Program-made: the position numbers and the translations under genes | Assembly: GCF_013374095.1 (NCBI RefSeq) | Contig: NZ_AP022672.1 | Span: 1,115,501-1,179,500, forward strand | Direction: 5' to 3' | Length of the DNA stretch: 64,000 bases | From: Sphingomonas sp. HMP6 | Lineage (GTDB): Bacteria > Pseudomonadota > Alphaproteobacteria > Sphingomonadales > Sphingomonadaceae | Notes under the pieces: generated by a model | Database searches by the model: none | What the model saw: the letters and a program-made list of their open reading frames with translations, nothing else | Told to the model about the DNA's origin: nothing | Part shown: piece by piece, positions 44,272 to 52,606 of the stretch | Numbering within the stretch: position 1 is the first letter of the stretch | Layout: each line of letters begins with the position of its first letter

Positions 44272-45243
44272 ATGAGCATCCCCCCCCTGTTCGATCGCCT
44301 GCGGCTCCCAATCATCGGCTCGCCGCTGTTCATCATCTCCGGACCCGAGCTGGTCATCGCCCAGTGCAAGGCAGGGATCGTCGGGTCCTTCCCCGCGCTG
44401 AACGCGCGGCCCCAGGCGATGCTCGACGAATGGCTGCACCGCATCACCGAAGAATTGGCCGCGCACAATCGCGACAACCCCGATCGCCCGGCCGCCCCGT
44501 TTGCGGTCAACCAGATCGTGCATCGCTCGAACGAGCGGCTCGAGGCGGATCTGGCGACCTGCGCCAAGTGGCAAGTGCCGATCGTCATCACCTCGCTTGG
44601 CGCGCGCGAGGATCTGAACACCGCGGTGCACAGTTGGGGCGGCATCACGCTCCACGACGTCATCGACGACCGTTTCGCGCGTAAGGCGATCGAAAAGGGC
44701 GCCGACGGCCTGATCGCGGTCGCGGCGGGTGCCGGTGGCCATGCCGGGCGCTTGTCGCCCTTCGCGATCATCCAGGAAATCCGCCAGTGGTTCGATGGCC
44801 CACTGGCGCTGTCAGGGTCGATCGCGACCGGTGACGCCGTGCTCGCCGCGCAAGCGATGGGCGCGGACTTCGGCTATATCGGATCGCCTTTCATCGCCGC
44901 GACCGAGGCCAACGCCGAGGGAGCGTACAAGCAGGGCATCGTCGAGGGCAAGGCCGCCGACATCGTGTATTCGAATCTGTTCACCGGCGTACACGGCAAT
45001 TACCTGCGCGGATCGATCGTCGCGGCGGGGATGGACCCCGACAATCTGCCCGAGGGTGATCTCTCGACGATGGATTTCGGCAGCGCCAACAATAGTGGTG
45101 GCAGTGCCAAGCCCAAGGCGTGGAAGGAAATCTGGGGATCGGGCCAAGGCATCGGCGTGATCGACCGGGTCGAGCCTGTCGCCGACATGGTCGATCGGCT
45201 GGAGCGGCAATATCTGGCGGCGCGGGCGCGGCTTAAGCTGTGA
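44272..45243 (+). CDS. Nitronate monooxygenase family FMN enzyme
   Basis: A 323-residue TIM-barrel flavoprotein of the 2-nitropropane dioxygenase/nitronate monooxygenase family. The N-terminal LRLPIIGSPLFIISGPELV, the FMN-phosphate region AAGAGGHAGR (about 150-160, containing the usual active-site His) and ALSGSIATGDAVLAAQAMGADFGYIGSPF are diagnostic. It oxidises alkyl nitronates such as propionate-3-nitronate, probably a detoxification role. ATG 44272 is chosen because the upstream frame is the tandem repeat. Confidence 0.93.
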   Translation: MSIPPLFDRLRLPIIGSPLFIISGPELVIAQCKAGIVGSFPALNARPQAMLDEWLHRITEELAAHNRDNPDRPAAPFAVNQIVHRSNERLEADLATCAKWQVPIVITSLGAREDLNTAVHSWGGITLHDVIDDRFARKAIEKGADGLIAVAAGAGGHAGRLSPFAIIQEIRQWFDGPLALSGSIATGDAVLAAQAMGADFGYIGSPFIAATEANAEGAYKQGIVEGKAADIVYSNLFTGVHGNYLRGSIVAAGMDPDNLPEGDLSTMDFGSANNSGGSAKPKAWKEIWGSGQGIGVIDRVEPVADMVDRLERQYLAARARLKL

Positions 45244-45297
45244 TCACGCGCGTTGGGCGCGCTGGGCCCTAGATCGCGCGGTGTTGGCGCGTAGGCC

Positions 45298-45768
45298 TTA
45301 AAAGGCGAGCGCAAGACGCGCGTGCAGCGACCGCACCGGGCTGGGGAACGCTTCGGCCTCCGCATCGGCAGTCTGCGCTTCGTCCAGACGCGCGACGCGC
45401 CGATGAAGATCGCTGCTCGCTTCGATAAGCTGGCGCGCGACTTTGGGCATCGACGCGAGCGCAGCAACCTCGGTAACCGGTGCAGACCCGAGCCGGCGGG
45501 ATGGATCGAGCGCCTCGCGCGGAGCCATCTCGCCGGCATCGACCGCGCGTTGCGTCAGCAGCCAGGCGATCACGTGCATCAGTCGCGTCGTCACCTTCAG
45601 CGATTCGCAGCTGAACGCGACTCGTGCCATCGGATCGAGCGCCTCGCGATCGTTCCGCCCCCCCTCGTCGAAATAACTGCGGGCCTCATCGGCCAGCACC
45701 ATCGCGTCGATATAGAGCGTATCGATTACGCGGCGTTGCATCCGTAAATCGTAGCCATGACCCCTCAT
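45298..45768 (-). CDS. rcdA: DUF1465 protein, RcdA-like regulator of CtrA degradation
   Basis: A 156-residue protein of the DUF1465 family, which contains Caulobacter RcdA. The N-terminal block TLYIDAMVLADEARSYFDE is the family signature, followed by ARVAFSCESLKVTTRLMHVIAWLL, a three-helix bundle surface. RcdA acts as an adaptor with CpdR for delivery of substrates such as CtrA to ClpXP; the match is to the family, and function in this organism is inferred. An internal ATG (45741) is an alternative start. It pairs conceptually with CckA at the other end of the window. Confidence 0.82.
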   Translation of the reverse strand: MRGHGYDLRMQRRVIDTLYIDAMVLADEARSYFDEGGRNDREALDPMARVAFSCESLKVTTRLMHVIAWLLTQRAVDAGEMAPREALDPSRRLGSAPVTEVAALASMPKVARQLIEASSDLHRRVARLDEAQTADAEAEAFPSPVRSLHARLALAF

Positions 45769-45863
45769 GATGCTTTACGTCTCACAAACCGGGCCGAAAC
45801 GGTATAGTGTCATCGTCCGAGCTCCGTAAAACTGTCCCAATCCGGTGCACTTCGTGGCTCGGT

Positions 45864-46061
45864 TTACGCGATGATGTCCGGGATCAACTGATCTTCGAAA
45901 AGCGCGATCTCATCGCGCAGGCGCAACTTGCGTTTCTTGAACCGGGCGAGTTGGAGTTGGTCGGCCGATCCGGAGTCGATCAGCGCCGCAATCGCCGAAT
46001 CGAGATCGCGATGTTCCAACCGCAACATCTCCAGGCGCTTTGCGATCAGGCTGTCGTCCAT
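45864..46061 (-). CDS. DUF465 (YdcH-type) small protein
   Basis: A 65-residue helical-hairpin protein of the DUF465 family: LEMLRLEHRDLDSAIAAL then QLARFKKRKLRLRDEIALFE. The family is widespread in proteobacteria and without a defined function. It is divergent from a second, shorter DUF465-type gene 175 bp away. Confidence 0.9.
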   Translation of the reverse strand: MDDSLIAKRLEMLRLEHRDLDSAIAALIDSGSADQLQLARFKKRKLRLRDEIALFEDQLIPDIIA

Positions 46062-46236
46062 AAGATCCCCATGCGATGCGGCGCCCTTAGCAAATCACGC
46101 GCGTGTGAACCGCATAAAATCGATCCGTCGCACGATTGCGCTAGCATGTCGCGTGTCGGCGAATCGGAAGGAGACAATTAACCCGAAGCATGTTTTATTC
46201 ACTCCCCAAGCAGTACATGAAGGAGGTACGCATTCC

Positions 46237-46392
46237 ATGCAGACCGCGCATCAATCGGCCCTGACGGCCAAGCATGCAGTCCTCGATCGTCAGATCGCAG
46301 CAGAAATACAGCGCCCGTTGCCCGACGCCGTAACGCTCGCCGAACTGAAGAAGCAAAAACTTCGAATCAAACAGGAAATGATGCAGATTTAA
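46237..46392 (+). CDS. Short DUF465-type mini-protein
   Basis: A 51-residue protein with the same plan as its divergent neighbour: HAVLDRQIAAEIQRPLPD then TLAELKKQKLRIKQEMMQI, two charged helices around a short turn. Start ATG 46237 is set by an almost ideal ribosome binding site, AAGGAGGT at 46220-46227, nine bases upstream, which is exceptional in this window and predicts high expression. Its transcript ends at the hairpin at 46403-46427. Function unknown. Confidence 0.85.
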   Translation: MQTAHQSALTAKHAVLDRQIAAEIQRPLPDAVTLAELKKQKLRIKQEMMQI

Positions 46393-46402
46393 CGCTGTAT
46401 CA

Positions 46403-46427
46403 GGTCCGGGCGCATCGCGCCCGGGCC
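46403..46427. terminator. Hairpin between convergent DUF465-type and PilZ genes
   Basis: An 11-bp stem (GGTCCGGGCGC with GCGCCCGGGCC, one G-T pair) with loop ATC. No T-tract is present, but its place 11 bp after one stop and 8 bp after the convergent stop fits a shared terminator. Confidence 0.7.
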
Positions 46428-46434
46428 GCACGCA

Positions 46435-46815
46435 TCAGCGCTGGGTACGCGTGAAGATCGGTTTCACGAAAGTTGGCGTATGCGCGCCCTGCCCGACCGG
46501 CTTACGCGCCAGCATCGGATCAATTTGGCGGTCGAACGCCACACCGATTCGGCCGGCAGCCGACCAGGCAACGTGACCAGGGACCCAGCCGATCCCGCGC
46601 ACGTCAAACTCGACGCGCAACCCTTGTGTCAGGCCGTCCGGAAATTCCGCCATCAATCCGCCCTGCGACAGGTTGCGGACACGCACTGCTCGAACGTCCT
46701 TTTCGCCATGAACGCGGAAATCCGCCATCAGGAACAAGCTGTCACGCGAGTCCTGACGGTTGTGGACCCCGTCGTCGTTCACGGGGCTGAAGGGATCTTG
46801 CGAATACTGGTCCAT
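46435..46815 (-). CDS. PilZ domain protein
   Basis: A 126-residue single PilZ domain. The c-di-GMP motifs are both present: RQDSR (RxxxR) at about residues 20-24 and NLSQGG (D/N-x-S-x-x-G) near 48-53. The C-terminal tail is basic and Thr-rich. It should bind cyclic di-GMP and relay it to an unknown partner. It is 79 bp upstream of the dksA stop, which is transcribed toward it. Confidence 0.92.
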   Translation of the reverse strand: MDQYSQDPFSPVNDDGVHNRQDSRDSLFLMADFRVHGEKDVRAVRVRNLSQGGLMAEFPDGLTQGLRVEFDVRGIGWVPGHVAWSAAGRIGVAFDRQIDPMLARKPVGQGAHTPTFVKPIFTRTQR

Positions 46816-46894
46816 CGCGTGAATTTTACCGATCTCCGTTTGGGATCGGCATAGCCCGCAATCGTGTCGAAGTGCTTAAGACCAGCCCCGCAGC

Positions 46895-47356
46895 TCAATC
46901 CTCGCGCGAAATTTTCTCGTGCCGCTCGTGACGCTCCTGCGCCTCGACCGTCATCGTCGCGATCGGACGCGCCTCAAGCCGCGCAAGCGAGATCGGCTCA
47001 CCAGTCACTTCGCAATAGCCATATTCGCCATCGTCGATGCGGCGGATCGCCGCCTCGATTTTGGAGATTAGCTTCCGCTGCCGGTCGCGCGTCCGCAATT
47101 CGATCGACCAGTCGGTCTCGCTCGACGCCCGATCGGTCAGATCGGCTTCGCGTAGCGTATCGACTTGCAGCTGCGACAGCGTGCCTGCCGCCTCGCGCAG
47201 GATCGCTTCTTTCCAAGCTTGCAGCTTGGCGCGGAAATAGGCCTGCTGCCGCGGGTTCATAAACTCTTCGTCCGCGCTTGGCCGATAGCCATCGTCGCCC
47301 ACCGGCGGCACCGCAAACTTCTCGGATTCTTCCAATCGATTCAAGACCGTCGCCAT
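46895..47356 (-). CDS. dksA: RNA polymerase-binding transcription factor DksA (Cys-poor type)
   Basis: A 153-residue DksA with the coiled coil (YFRAKLQAWKEAILREAAG) and globular region. The zinc finger of enteric DksA (four Cys) is reduced to one: GYCEVTGEPISLARLEARPIATMTVEAQE has Thr, Thr and Ala where the other Cys would be. This is the alphaproteobacterial form, predicted to fold without zinc. With ppGpp it adjusts rRNA and amino-acid promoters. A 432-bp gap precedes it. Confidence 0.94.
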   Translation of the reverse strand: MATVLNRLEESEKFAVPPVGDDGYRPSADEEFMNPRQQAYFRAKLQAWKEAILREAAGTLSQLQVDTLREADLTDRASSETDWSIELRTRDRQRKLISKIEAAIRRIDDGEYGYCEVTGEPISLARLEARPIATMTVEAQERHERHEKISRED

Positions 47357-47788
47357 CCCACTATCTCCCTTCGGTCGCTCAACGCTTTGCGCGCCTCTGA
47401 ACCGCCCCCGGGGCCAACTCCCTGACAGGCGGGCCTATAGCCATGCGACGGGCGCTCCACAAGCAATCCCGATCGGAGTTTGCATAGGACGTGGCTGACC
47501 GGCGGATTTGCCCTCCAATCGGCCGACCTGAGTCGGGTCGAGTCGCAGCATGATGAACAGATGTGCACGTTGCGATTGTCCGCACGGTTAACGCACGAGC
47601 TGTATCATCATGAAACGTTAACCACGATGATCGCGCCAATAGCCGGGTGAATTGCTCCAAGTAACGCCAAAGTTTGGTTAACGTCCTTGCACTTAATGAT
47701 TTGTTCGGCACTTTACCGGATAGCGGCTGAAAGGCCGATGCAAACGGGGCGTTGCCTAAAGCGGCAACGGTAACGAGAGAGTGAGCTT
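47357..47788. other. 432-bp intergenic region between dksA and the Ser/Gly-repeat gene
   Basis: The longest gene-free stretch in the window; it must hold two divergent promoters. No credible open frame or RNA gene is visible. It becomes AT-richer toward the right, with three GTTAAC hexamers at 47587, 47617 and 47677 (30 and 60 bp apart) and a CGTTGCC/GGCAACG hairpin at 47750-47769 just before the ribosome binding region of the following gene. Confidence 0.7.
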
Positions 47789-49039
47789 ATGTCGGTACGG
47801 ATGGCTTTAGCCAAACTTTGTGCCTGTGCCTGCGGCGGTGCTGTCATCGGCGGCGGTGCCGTGCATGTCGCAGACACTGCGAAGGCGCGCAGTGTCTACA
47901 CGCACAAGGCGACCAAGCGAATCGTCCGACGGACCACGGCTGCCTCGGCCGGCGCTCGCTACAGCCGCACCGGCACCCGCGTCCGCCGAGTCGTGAAGAC
48001 CACCCGCACCGCAGCGCAACCGCAAGTCGTGCTGGTGACGACGCAGGGTGCGCCAATTCCGCTTCCTCCCGCCTTCGTCCCGTCGGGCGGCTATTCGGGC
48101 GGCGGCGGTGGCGCGGCGGCGGCGGTCGGCGGTGGCGGCTTTGGCGGCGGCGGCGGCTTCTTCGCGGGCGGCTTCTTTGGCGGCGGCGGCGGCTCGGGCG
48201 GCGGCAGCATCGTGATATCCTCCACCTCGACCGGGTCGTCGAGCGGCTCGGGTTCGAGCGCAAGTTCTGGGTCGAGCGGCACTGTGATCAACATTTCCTC
48301 GGGCGGATCGAGCAGTTCGACCTCGACCGGCGGCTCTTCGACCGGCGGTTCCTCGACCTCGACCGGCGGCTCTTCGACCGGCGGTTCCTCGACCTCGACC
48401 GGCGGCTCTTCGACCTCGAGTTCCACCGGCGGCTCCTCCACGTCGAGCGGCGCGGTCAGCAGCACGTCATCCTCGGGCGGTAGCGGCGGCTCGTCCACGT
48501 CGAGCAGCACCGGCGGCGCCGAGGTGTCGAGTACGTCTTCGACCGGTGGCTCCTCCTCGGCATCGGGCGGGAGCAGCGGAAACGTTTCATCCGCGTCCGG
48601 GGGCAGCAGCGGTAACGTTTCGTCCGCGTCCGGCGGGAGCAGTGGCAATGTGTCCTCGTCGTCGAGCGGAAACGTCTCTTCCGCGTCGAGCGGCGACGTG
48701 TCCTCTTCGTCGGCATCGAGCGGCAACGTTTCGTCAGCCTCGTCGACCAGCTCAAGTTCGAGCGGCAACGTTTCGTCCTCCGCATCCACGTCGTCGAGCG
48801 GGAACGTGTCCTCGTCCGGTTCGAGCAGCTATGGCTCCAGCAGTCACGGCTGGGGCTCGACTGGCGGCTGGAATTCGACTGGTGGGCATTGGAGCAGCAC
48901 TGGCGGCCCTCCGCCCGGATCCAGCGGCGGCCCGCCCGCCCCGGTTCCGGCACCGCCTATGGTATTGCTGTTCGGCGCAGCGGCAGCGGCGCTGGTTGCC
49001 CGCAAGCGCTTCGCCAAGCCGACCACGATTACCGCCTAA
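47789..49039 (+). CDS. Secreted Ser/Gly-repeat protein with PEP-CTERM-like C-terminus
   Basis: A 416-residue low-complexity protein. The N-terminal 30 residues are hydrophobic with three Cys, then a basic stretch, a Gly-rich run (about 95-155), and a long Ser/Gly/Thr region with units like GGSSTST and ASGGSSGNVSS. The last 25 residues (PVPAPPMVLLFGAAAAALVARKRF) have the shape of a PEP-CTERM sorting tag: Pro-rich motif, membrane helix, basic cluster. The Pro-Glu-Pro is replaced by Pro-Ala-Pro-Pro, so sorting by an exosortase is plausible but unproven. It is probably a surface or matrix protein. The antisense strand also lacks stops but is only a mirror of the repeats. Confidence 0.78.
   Translation: MSVRMALAKLCACACGGAVIGGGAVHVADTAKARSVYTHKATKRIVRRTTAASAGARYSRTGTRVRRVVKTTRTAAQPQVVLVTTQGAPIPLPPAFVPSGGYSGGGGGAAAAVGGGGFGGGGGFFAGGFFGGGGGSGGGSIVISSTSTGSSSGSGSSASSGSSGTVINISSGGSSSSTSTGGSSTGGSSTSTGGSSTGGSSTSTGGSSTSSSTGGSSTSSGAVSSTSSSGGSGGSSTSSSTGGAEVSSTSSTGGSSSASGGSSGNVSSASGGSSGNVSSASGGSSGNVSSSSSGNVSSASSGDVSSSSASSGNVSSASSTSSSSSGNVSSSASTSSSGNVSSSGSSSYGSSSHGWGSTGGWNSTGGHWSSTGGPPPGSSGGPPAPVPAPPMVLLFGAAAAALVARKRFAKPTTITA
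48317..48424 (+). repeat. Three 36-bp coding repeats
   Basis: Units at 48317, 48353 and 48389 (core TCGACCTCGACCGGCGGCTC) encode Ser-Thr-Ser-Thr-Gly-Gly-Ser-Ser blocks. The first two are identical and the third diverges at its end. They are candidates for length variation by slippage or recombination. Confidence 0.85.
48560..48658 (+). repeat. Three 33-bp coding repeats
   Basis: Units at 48560, 48593 and 48626 encode Ala-Ser-Gly-Gly-Ser-Ser-Gly-Asn-Val-Ser-Ser, and degenerate shorter GNVSS units continue to about 48810. Confidence 0.85.
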
Positions 49040-49145
49040 ACCGCGCATTATGGCTTCCAGCCGGCTCCCGCGTCACCGCGCGGGGGCCGTCTTGCATTGA
49101 GCGCTCCGGCTTGCGTGTCGGACGGCGCAACGCCATAGCCCGATC

Positions 49146-50426
49146 ATGCACGACATCCGCTTCATCCGCGAAAATCCCGCCGCTTTCGACGCAGCCCTCG
49201 CCCGGCGCGCCCTCCCCCCGATCGCCGCCGAATTGGTCGATCTCGACGAACGCCGCCGCGCGCTGTCGACCGAGGCGCAGGTTGCGCAGGCGCGCCGTAA
49301 CGAAGCCTCAAAAGCGATCGGCGCGGCCAAGGCAGCGAAGGACGACGCCACCGCCGCGCCGCTGATGGCCGAGGTCGCGGCGCTCAAGGAGCGGCTGCCC
49401 GCGATCGAGACAGAGGAAAAGGCGCTCGGCGAGCAGCTAAGAGCGAAGCTGGCGATCATTCCCAACCTGCCCGCCGACGATGTGCCCACTGGCGCGAGCG
49501 AGGACGACAATGTCGAAGTCGCGCGGTGGGGCACGCCACGCGCGTTCGACTTTACCCCGTTGGAACATGCCGACCTTGCCCCAGCGCTCGGCATGGATTT
49601 CGAAACCGGCGCACGGCTTTCGGGGGCGCGCTTCACCTTCCTGCGCGGTGACGTGGCGCGCCTGCACCGCGCGCTCGGCCAGTTCATGCTCGATGTGCAG
49701 ACGCGCGAGCATGGCTATGAGGAATGCAACCCGCCCGTGCTTGTCCGGGACGAGGCGATGTACGGCACCGACAAGCTTCCGAAATTTGCCGAGGACAGTT
49801 TTCGTACGACCGATGATCGCTGGCTCATCCCGACCAGCGAAGTTTCGCTCACCGCCAGCGTCATGGGTGACTTGCTCGACGAAAGTGCGCTGCCGCTGCG
49901 GCTCACCGCGCTGACCCTGTGCTTCCGCTCCGAGGCGGGCGCGGCGGGGCGCGATACGCGCGGCTTCATCCGCCAGCATCAGTTCGAGAAATGCGAACTG
50001 GTCAGCATCGTCCGCCCCGAGGAGAGCGAGGCCGAGCACCAGCGCATGGTCCGCGCGGCCGAGACGATCCTCGAACGGCTGAACCTGCCCTATCGCAAGC
50101 TGCTGCTGTGCACCGGCGACATGGGTTTCGGCGCGCGCAAGACCTATGATCTGGAGGTCTGGTTGCCCGGCCAGGGCGCGTACCGCGAAATCAGTTCCTG
50201 CTCGAACACCGGCGATTTCCAGGCGCGGCGCATGAACACGCGCTACCGGGTCGCGGCCGAGAAGAAGACCGAGTTCGTCCACACGCTCAACGGCTCCGGC
50301 CTGGCGGTCGGTCGCACGCTGGTGGCGGTGCTGGAGAATTGCCAGAATCCCGACGGCAGCGTTACGGTGCCCGAGGCGCTGTTGCCCTATATGGGCGGCG
50401 TGACACGGTTGGAGCCCAAGGCCTGA
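49146..50426 (+). CDS. serS: Serine--tRNA ligase
   Basis: A 426-residue class II aminoacyl-tRNA synthetase. The N-terminal antiparallel coiled-coil arm (about 25-105) that binds the long variable arm of tRNA-Ser is followed by the catalytic core with motif 2 [24 protein letters not shown] region and motif 3 [19 protein letters not shown]. The start [11 protein letters not shown] is standard. It charges tRNA-Ser and, in the first step, tRNA-Sec. Confidence 0.97.
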   Translation: MHDIRFIRENPAAFDAALARRALPPIAAELVDLDERRRALSTEAQVAQARRNEASKAIGAAKAAKDDATAAPLMAEVAALKERLPAIETEEKALGEQLRAKLAIIPNLPADDVPTGASEDDNVEVARWGTPRAFDFTPLEHADLAPALGMDFETGARLSGARFTFLRGDVARLHRALGQFMLDVQTREHGYEECNPPVLVRDEAMYGTDKLPKFAEDSFRTTDDRWLIPTSEVSLTASVMGDLLDESALPLRLTALTLCFRSEAGAAGRDTRGFIRQHQFEKCELVSIVRPEESEAEHQRMVRAAETILERLNLPYRKLLLCTGDMGFGARKTYDLEVWLPGQGAYREISSCSNTGDFQARRMNTRYRVAAEKKTEFVHTLNGSGLAVGRTLVAVLENCQNPDGSVTVPEALLPYMGGVTRLEPKA

Positions 50427-50441
50427 TGCCCTGTCCTCCTT

Positions 50442-50534
50442 CCCGTTCGTGCTGAGCCTGTCGAAGCACTGCGCGCCACACACACTCCGGGACGTGTCGC
50501 ACGCTGCCCTTCGACAGGCTCAGGGCGAACGGGG
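50442..50534. repeat. Inverted repeat between serS and surE
   Basis: The left arm (from 50442, CCCGTTCGTGCTGAGCCTGT) and the right arm (ending 50534) are imperfect complements of about 29 bp around a 35-bp loop. The palindrome family with core CTGAGCCTGTCGAAG recurs at 60243-60334. Confidence 0.85.
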
Positions 50535-50560
50535 GTTGGTTTGAATTTGAAAGAGATCCG

Positions 50561-51325
50561 ATGCGCATCCTGCTCACCAATGACGACGGCTACCACGCGC
50601 CGGGCCTCAAAATCCTCGAGGCGATTGCCGCGAAATTTTCCGACGATGTGTGGATCGTCGCACCCGCCGAAGAGCAATCGGGCGCGGGCCATTCGCTGAC
50701 GCTCAGCCGCCCGATCCGGGTGCGCAAACATGGCGAAAAGCGTTTCGCCGTCGCCGGCACGCCGACCGACGCGGTGATGATGGCGCTCGCCAAGATCATG
50801 CAGGATCACAAGCCCGATCTGATCCTGTCGGGGGTCAATCGCGGTGCCAACCTCGCCGAGGACGTGACCTATTCGGGTACCGTCTCCGCCGCGATGGAGG
50901 GCGCGCTGGCGGGCGTGCGTTCGATCGCGCTGAGCCAGGCGTATAATCGCGAAGGCATGGGCGATTCCGTGCCGTTCGAAGCCGCCACGGCCTGGGGTGA
51001 ACGCGTGCTGCGCCCGCTGATCGACGCGCCGCTCGAACCGCGCACGCTGGTCAACATCAACTTCCCGGCGGTCGCGGCGGACGCGGTCAAGGGCGTGCGG
51101 ATCGCGCAACAGGGTCTGCGCGATTACGGGCGGCTGCAGATCGTCACCAACCGCGATCCGCGCGGCTACGAATATCACTGGTTCGCGCTCGGGCCGACGG
51201 TGGAGACCCCGGCGCATTCGACCGATTTGGAAGCCGTGGCCGACGGTTACGTCGCGGTGACGCCACTCCATCTCGACCTGACACACCGCCCGTCGCTCGC
51301 TATGCTGGGAGCGCTATACGGGTGA
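50561..51325 (+). CDS. surE: 5'/3'-nucleotidase SurE
   Basis: A 254-residue SurE phosphatase with metal-binding DD in LLTNDDGYHAPGL, the conserved PAEEQSGAGHSLTL and ILSGVNRGANLAEDVTYSGTV. It dephosphorylates nucleoside 5'- and 3'-monophosphates. Its stop overlaps a GTG codon of the next gene, an NlpD-like lipoprotein, as in the surE-nlpD neighbourhood of other proteobacteria, though pcm is absent here. Confidence 0.97.
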   Translation: MRILLTNDDGYHAPGLKILEAIAAKFSDDVWIVAPAEEQSGAGHSLTLSRPIRVRKHGEKRFAVAGTPTDAVMMALAKIMQDHKPDLILSGVNRGANLAEDVTYSGTVSAAMEGALAGVRSIALSQAYNREGMGDSVPFEAATAWGERVLRPLIDAPLEPRTLVNINFPAVAADAVKGVRIAQQGLRDYGRLQIVTNRDPRGYEYHWFALGPTVETPAHSTDLEAVADGYVAVTPLHLDLTHRPSLAMLGALYG

Positions 51326-51336
51326 GGGGGATAAGC

Positions 51337-52446
51337 ATGGGCGGTCGGCGCAGGATGACATTTGGCGGATTCCTCCTGACCCTCGCGCTCGGCGGCTGCA
51401 TCCCGAACCCGGATCGCCCGCAGCGCGGTTATGAGCCGCGCGACGACCAGCGGCCTTATGAGCCGGCCGGCGGGCGGCCCTATGACGCGCCGCAAGACCC
51501 GTATGAACCGCGCCGGATCGACGAGGGCGTCTCCGCCCTCCCCGCGCCGCCGCCCGCGTGGCAGGCGCGCCCGGTTACGGCCGATGCCGCGACGATAGCG
51601 TCCGGCAGCTACGTCGTCCGCCCCGGCGACACGCTCCGCGCGGTGGGAGATCGCACCGGGGCGGGTTCCGAAGCGATCGCCCGGGCAAACGGCCTACCTG
51701 CTCCGTTCGTAATCCGCGCAGGCCAGCGGCTCGAAATCCCCGGTGGGCGCTATCACCTCGTGCGGGTGGGACAGACCGGCATCGCGATCGCGCGCGCCTA
51801 TGGCGTCGATTGGTCCCGTATCGTCACCGCGAACGATCTCGCCGAGCCTTATATCCTGCGCGTCGGCATGCGAATTCTGGTCCCCGGCACCACCAGCGGG
51901 AGCAGCGTGGCAGAACGCGCCGCCGCCTTCCGGCTCGATATTGACGACATCGTGACGGGCGGCGAACCCGCGCTCGCGGTCAACGATCGTCCGGCAAAGC
52001 CGAGCGCGTCGCCGCGCCGCGTCCTCTCCGCCACACAAGCGATTGCCGAGCCCAGCCGTCTGACCAGCGGTTTCGCTTGGCCCGTCCATGGCCGCATCGT
52101 CGCCCGCTTCGGTCCGAGCGGGGCGACCGGCGAGAAATATAACGGCGTGAAGATCGCAGTGCCGCTCGGGACGCCGATCCTGGCGGCGGCGGACGGGGTG
52201 GTGGCCTATGCCGGGTCGGGCGTGCCCAATCTCGGCGGGCTGGTGATCGTCAAGCATGGCGATAGCTGGACTACGGTCTACGGCCATGCCAGCCAGTTGC
52301 TGGTCCAGCGCGGGCAATCGGTGAAGCGCGGGCAAACCATTGCGCTGTCGGGCGATTCTGGGGTGGCAGACCGGCCTGAGGTGCATTTCGAAATGCGCAA
52401 GGGGCGCTTGCCGGTCGACCCGCAGCGGCAATTGCCTGGGATTTAA
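51337..52446 (+). CDS. LysM and degenerate M23 (LytM) lipoprotein, NlpD-like amidase activator
   Basis: A 369-residue lipoprotein with lipobox LGGC (Cys21) and a Pro/Tyr/Arg linker. Two LysM domains follow (YVVRPGDTLRAVG and YHLVRVGQTGIAIA), then a C-terminal M23 domain. The first zinc motif of M23 (H-x3-D) is replaced by YNGVKIA, while YGHAS and VHFEMR remain, so it should be catalytically dead like NlpD and EnvC and act by activating a cell-wall amidase at division. ATG 51337 has GAGGGGG upstream; the GTG at 51322 overlaps the surE stop. Confidence 0.9.
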   Translation: MGGRRRMTFGGFLLTLALGGCIPNPDRPQRGYEPRDDQRPYEPAGGRPYDAPQDPYEPRRIDEGVSALPAPPPAWQARPVTADAATIASGSYVVRPGDTLRAVGDRTGAGSEAIARANGLPAPFVIRAGQRLEIPGGRYHLVRVGQTGIAIARAYGVDWSRIVTANDLAEPYILRVGMRILVPGTTSGSSVAERAAAFRLDIDDIVTGGEPALAVNDRPAKPSASPRRVLSATQAIAEPSRLTSGFAWPVHGRIVARFGPSGATGEKYNGVKIAVPLGTPILAAADGVVAYAGSGVPNLGGLVIVKHGDSWTTVYGHASQLLVQRGQSVKRGQTIALSGDSGVADRPEVHFEMRKGRLPVDPQRQLPGI

Positions 52447-52556
52447 GAAGAAGGAGGGGTTCACGCGAAGGCGCGAAGAGAAGAAAAGGGCGCGAAGGAA
52501 GAACGTAGGGCTTCGCGCCCTTCTTTCCTTCGCGGCCTTCACGTGAATCCCTTCTT
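52447..52556. repeat. Long imperfect inverted repeat between the NlpD-like gene and tyrS
   Basis: About 50 bp on the left (TTCACGCGAAGGCGCGAAG core) is repeated in inverted orientation on the right (CTTCGCGGCCTTCACGTGAA). The innermost AAGGGCGCGAAG pairs exactly with CTTCGCGCCCTT across a short loop that includes ACGTAGGG. It could form an extended hairpin or cruciform and may serve as terminator of the surE/nlpD-like unit. Confidence 0.85.
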
Positions 52557-52606
52557 CCTGCTGCGCAGGGATGACAAACGGGACCGCTGTCGCTTAGAGC
52601 GGCCGC

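Noticed and set aside
44104..44742. N-terminal extension of the M1 aminopeptidase
   Set aside because: It crosses the 13-bp tandem repeat and is antisense to the nitronate monooxygenase; the signal peptide starts at 44103.
45807..46181. A 124-codon plus-strand frame opposite the DUF465 gene
   Set aside because: It is antisense to a recognised family member and has no domain or ribosome binding site.
48091..48789. A 232-codon acidic Leu/Glu/Asp/Pro-rich frame antisense to the Ser/Gly-repeat gene
   Set aside because: It mirrors the repetitive codons of the sense gene and has no start region or domain.
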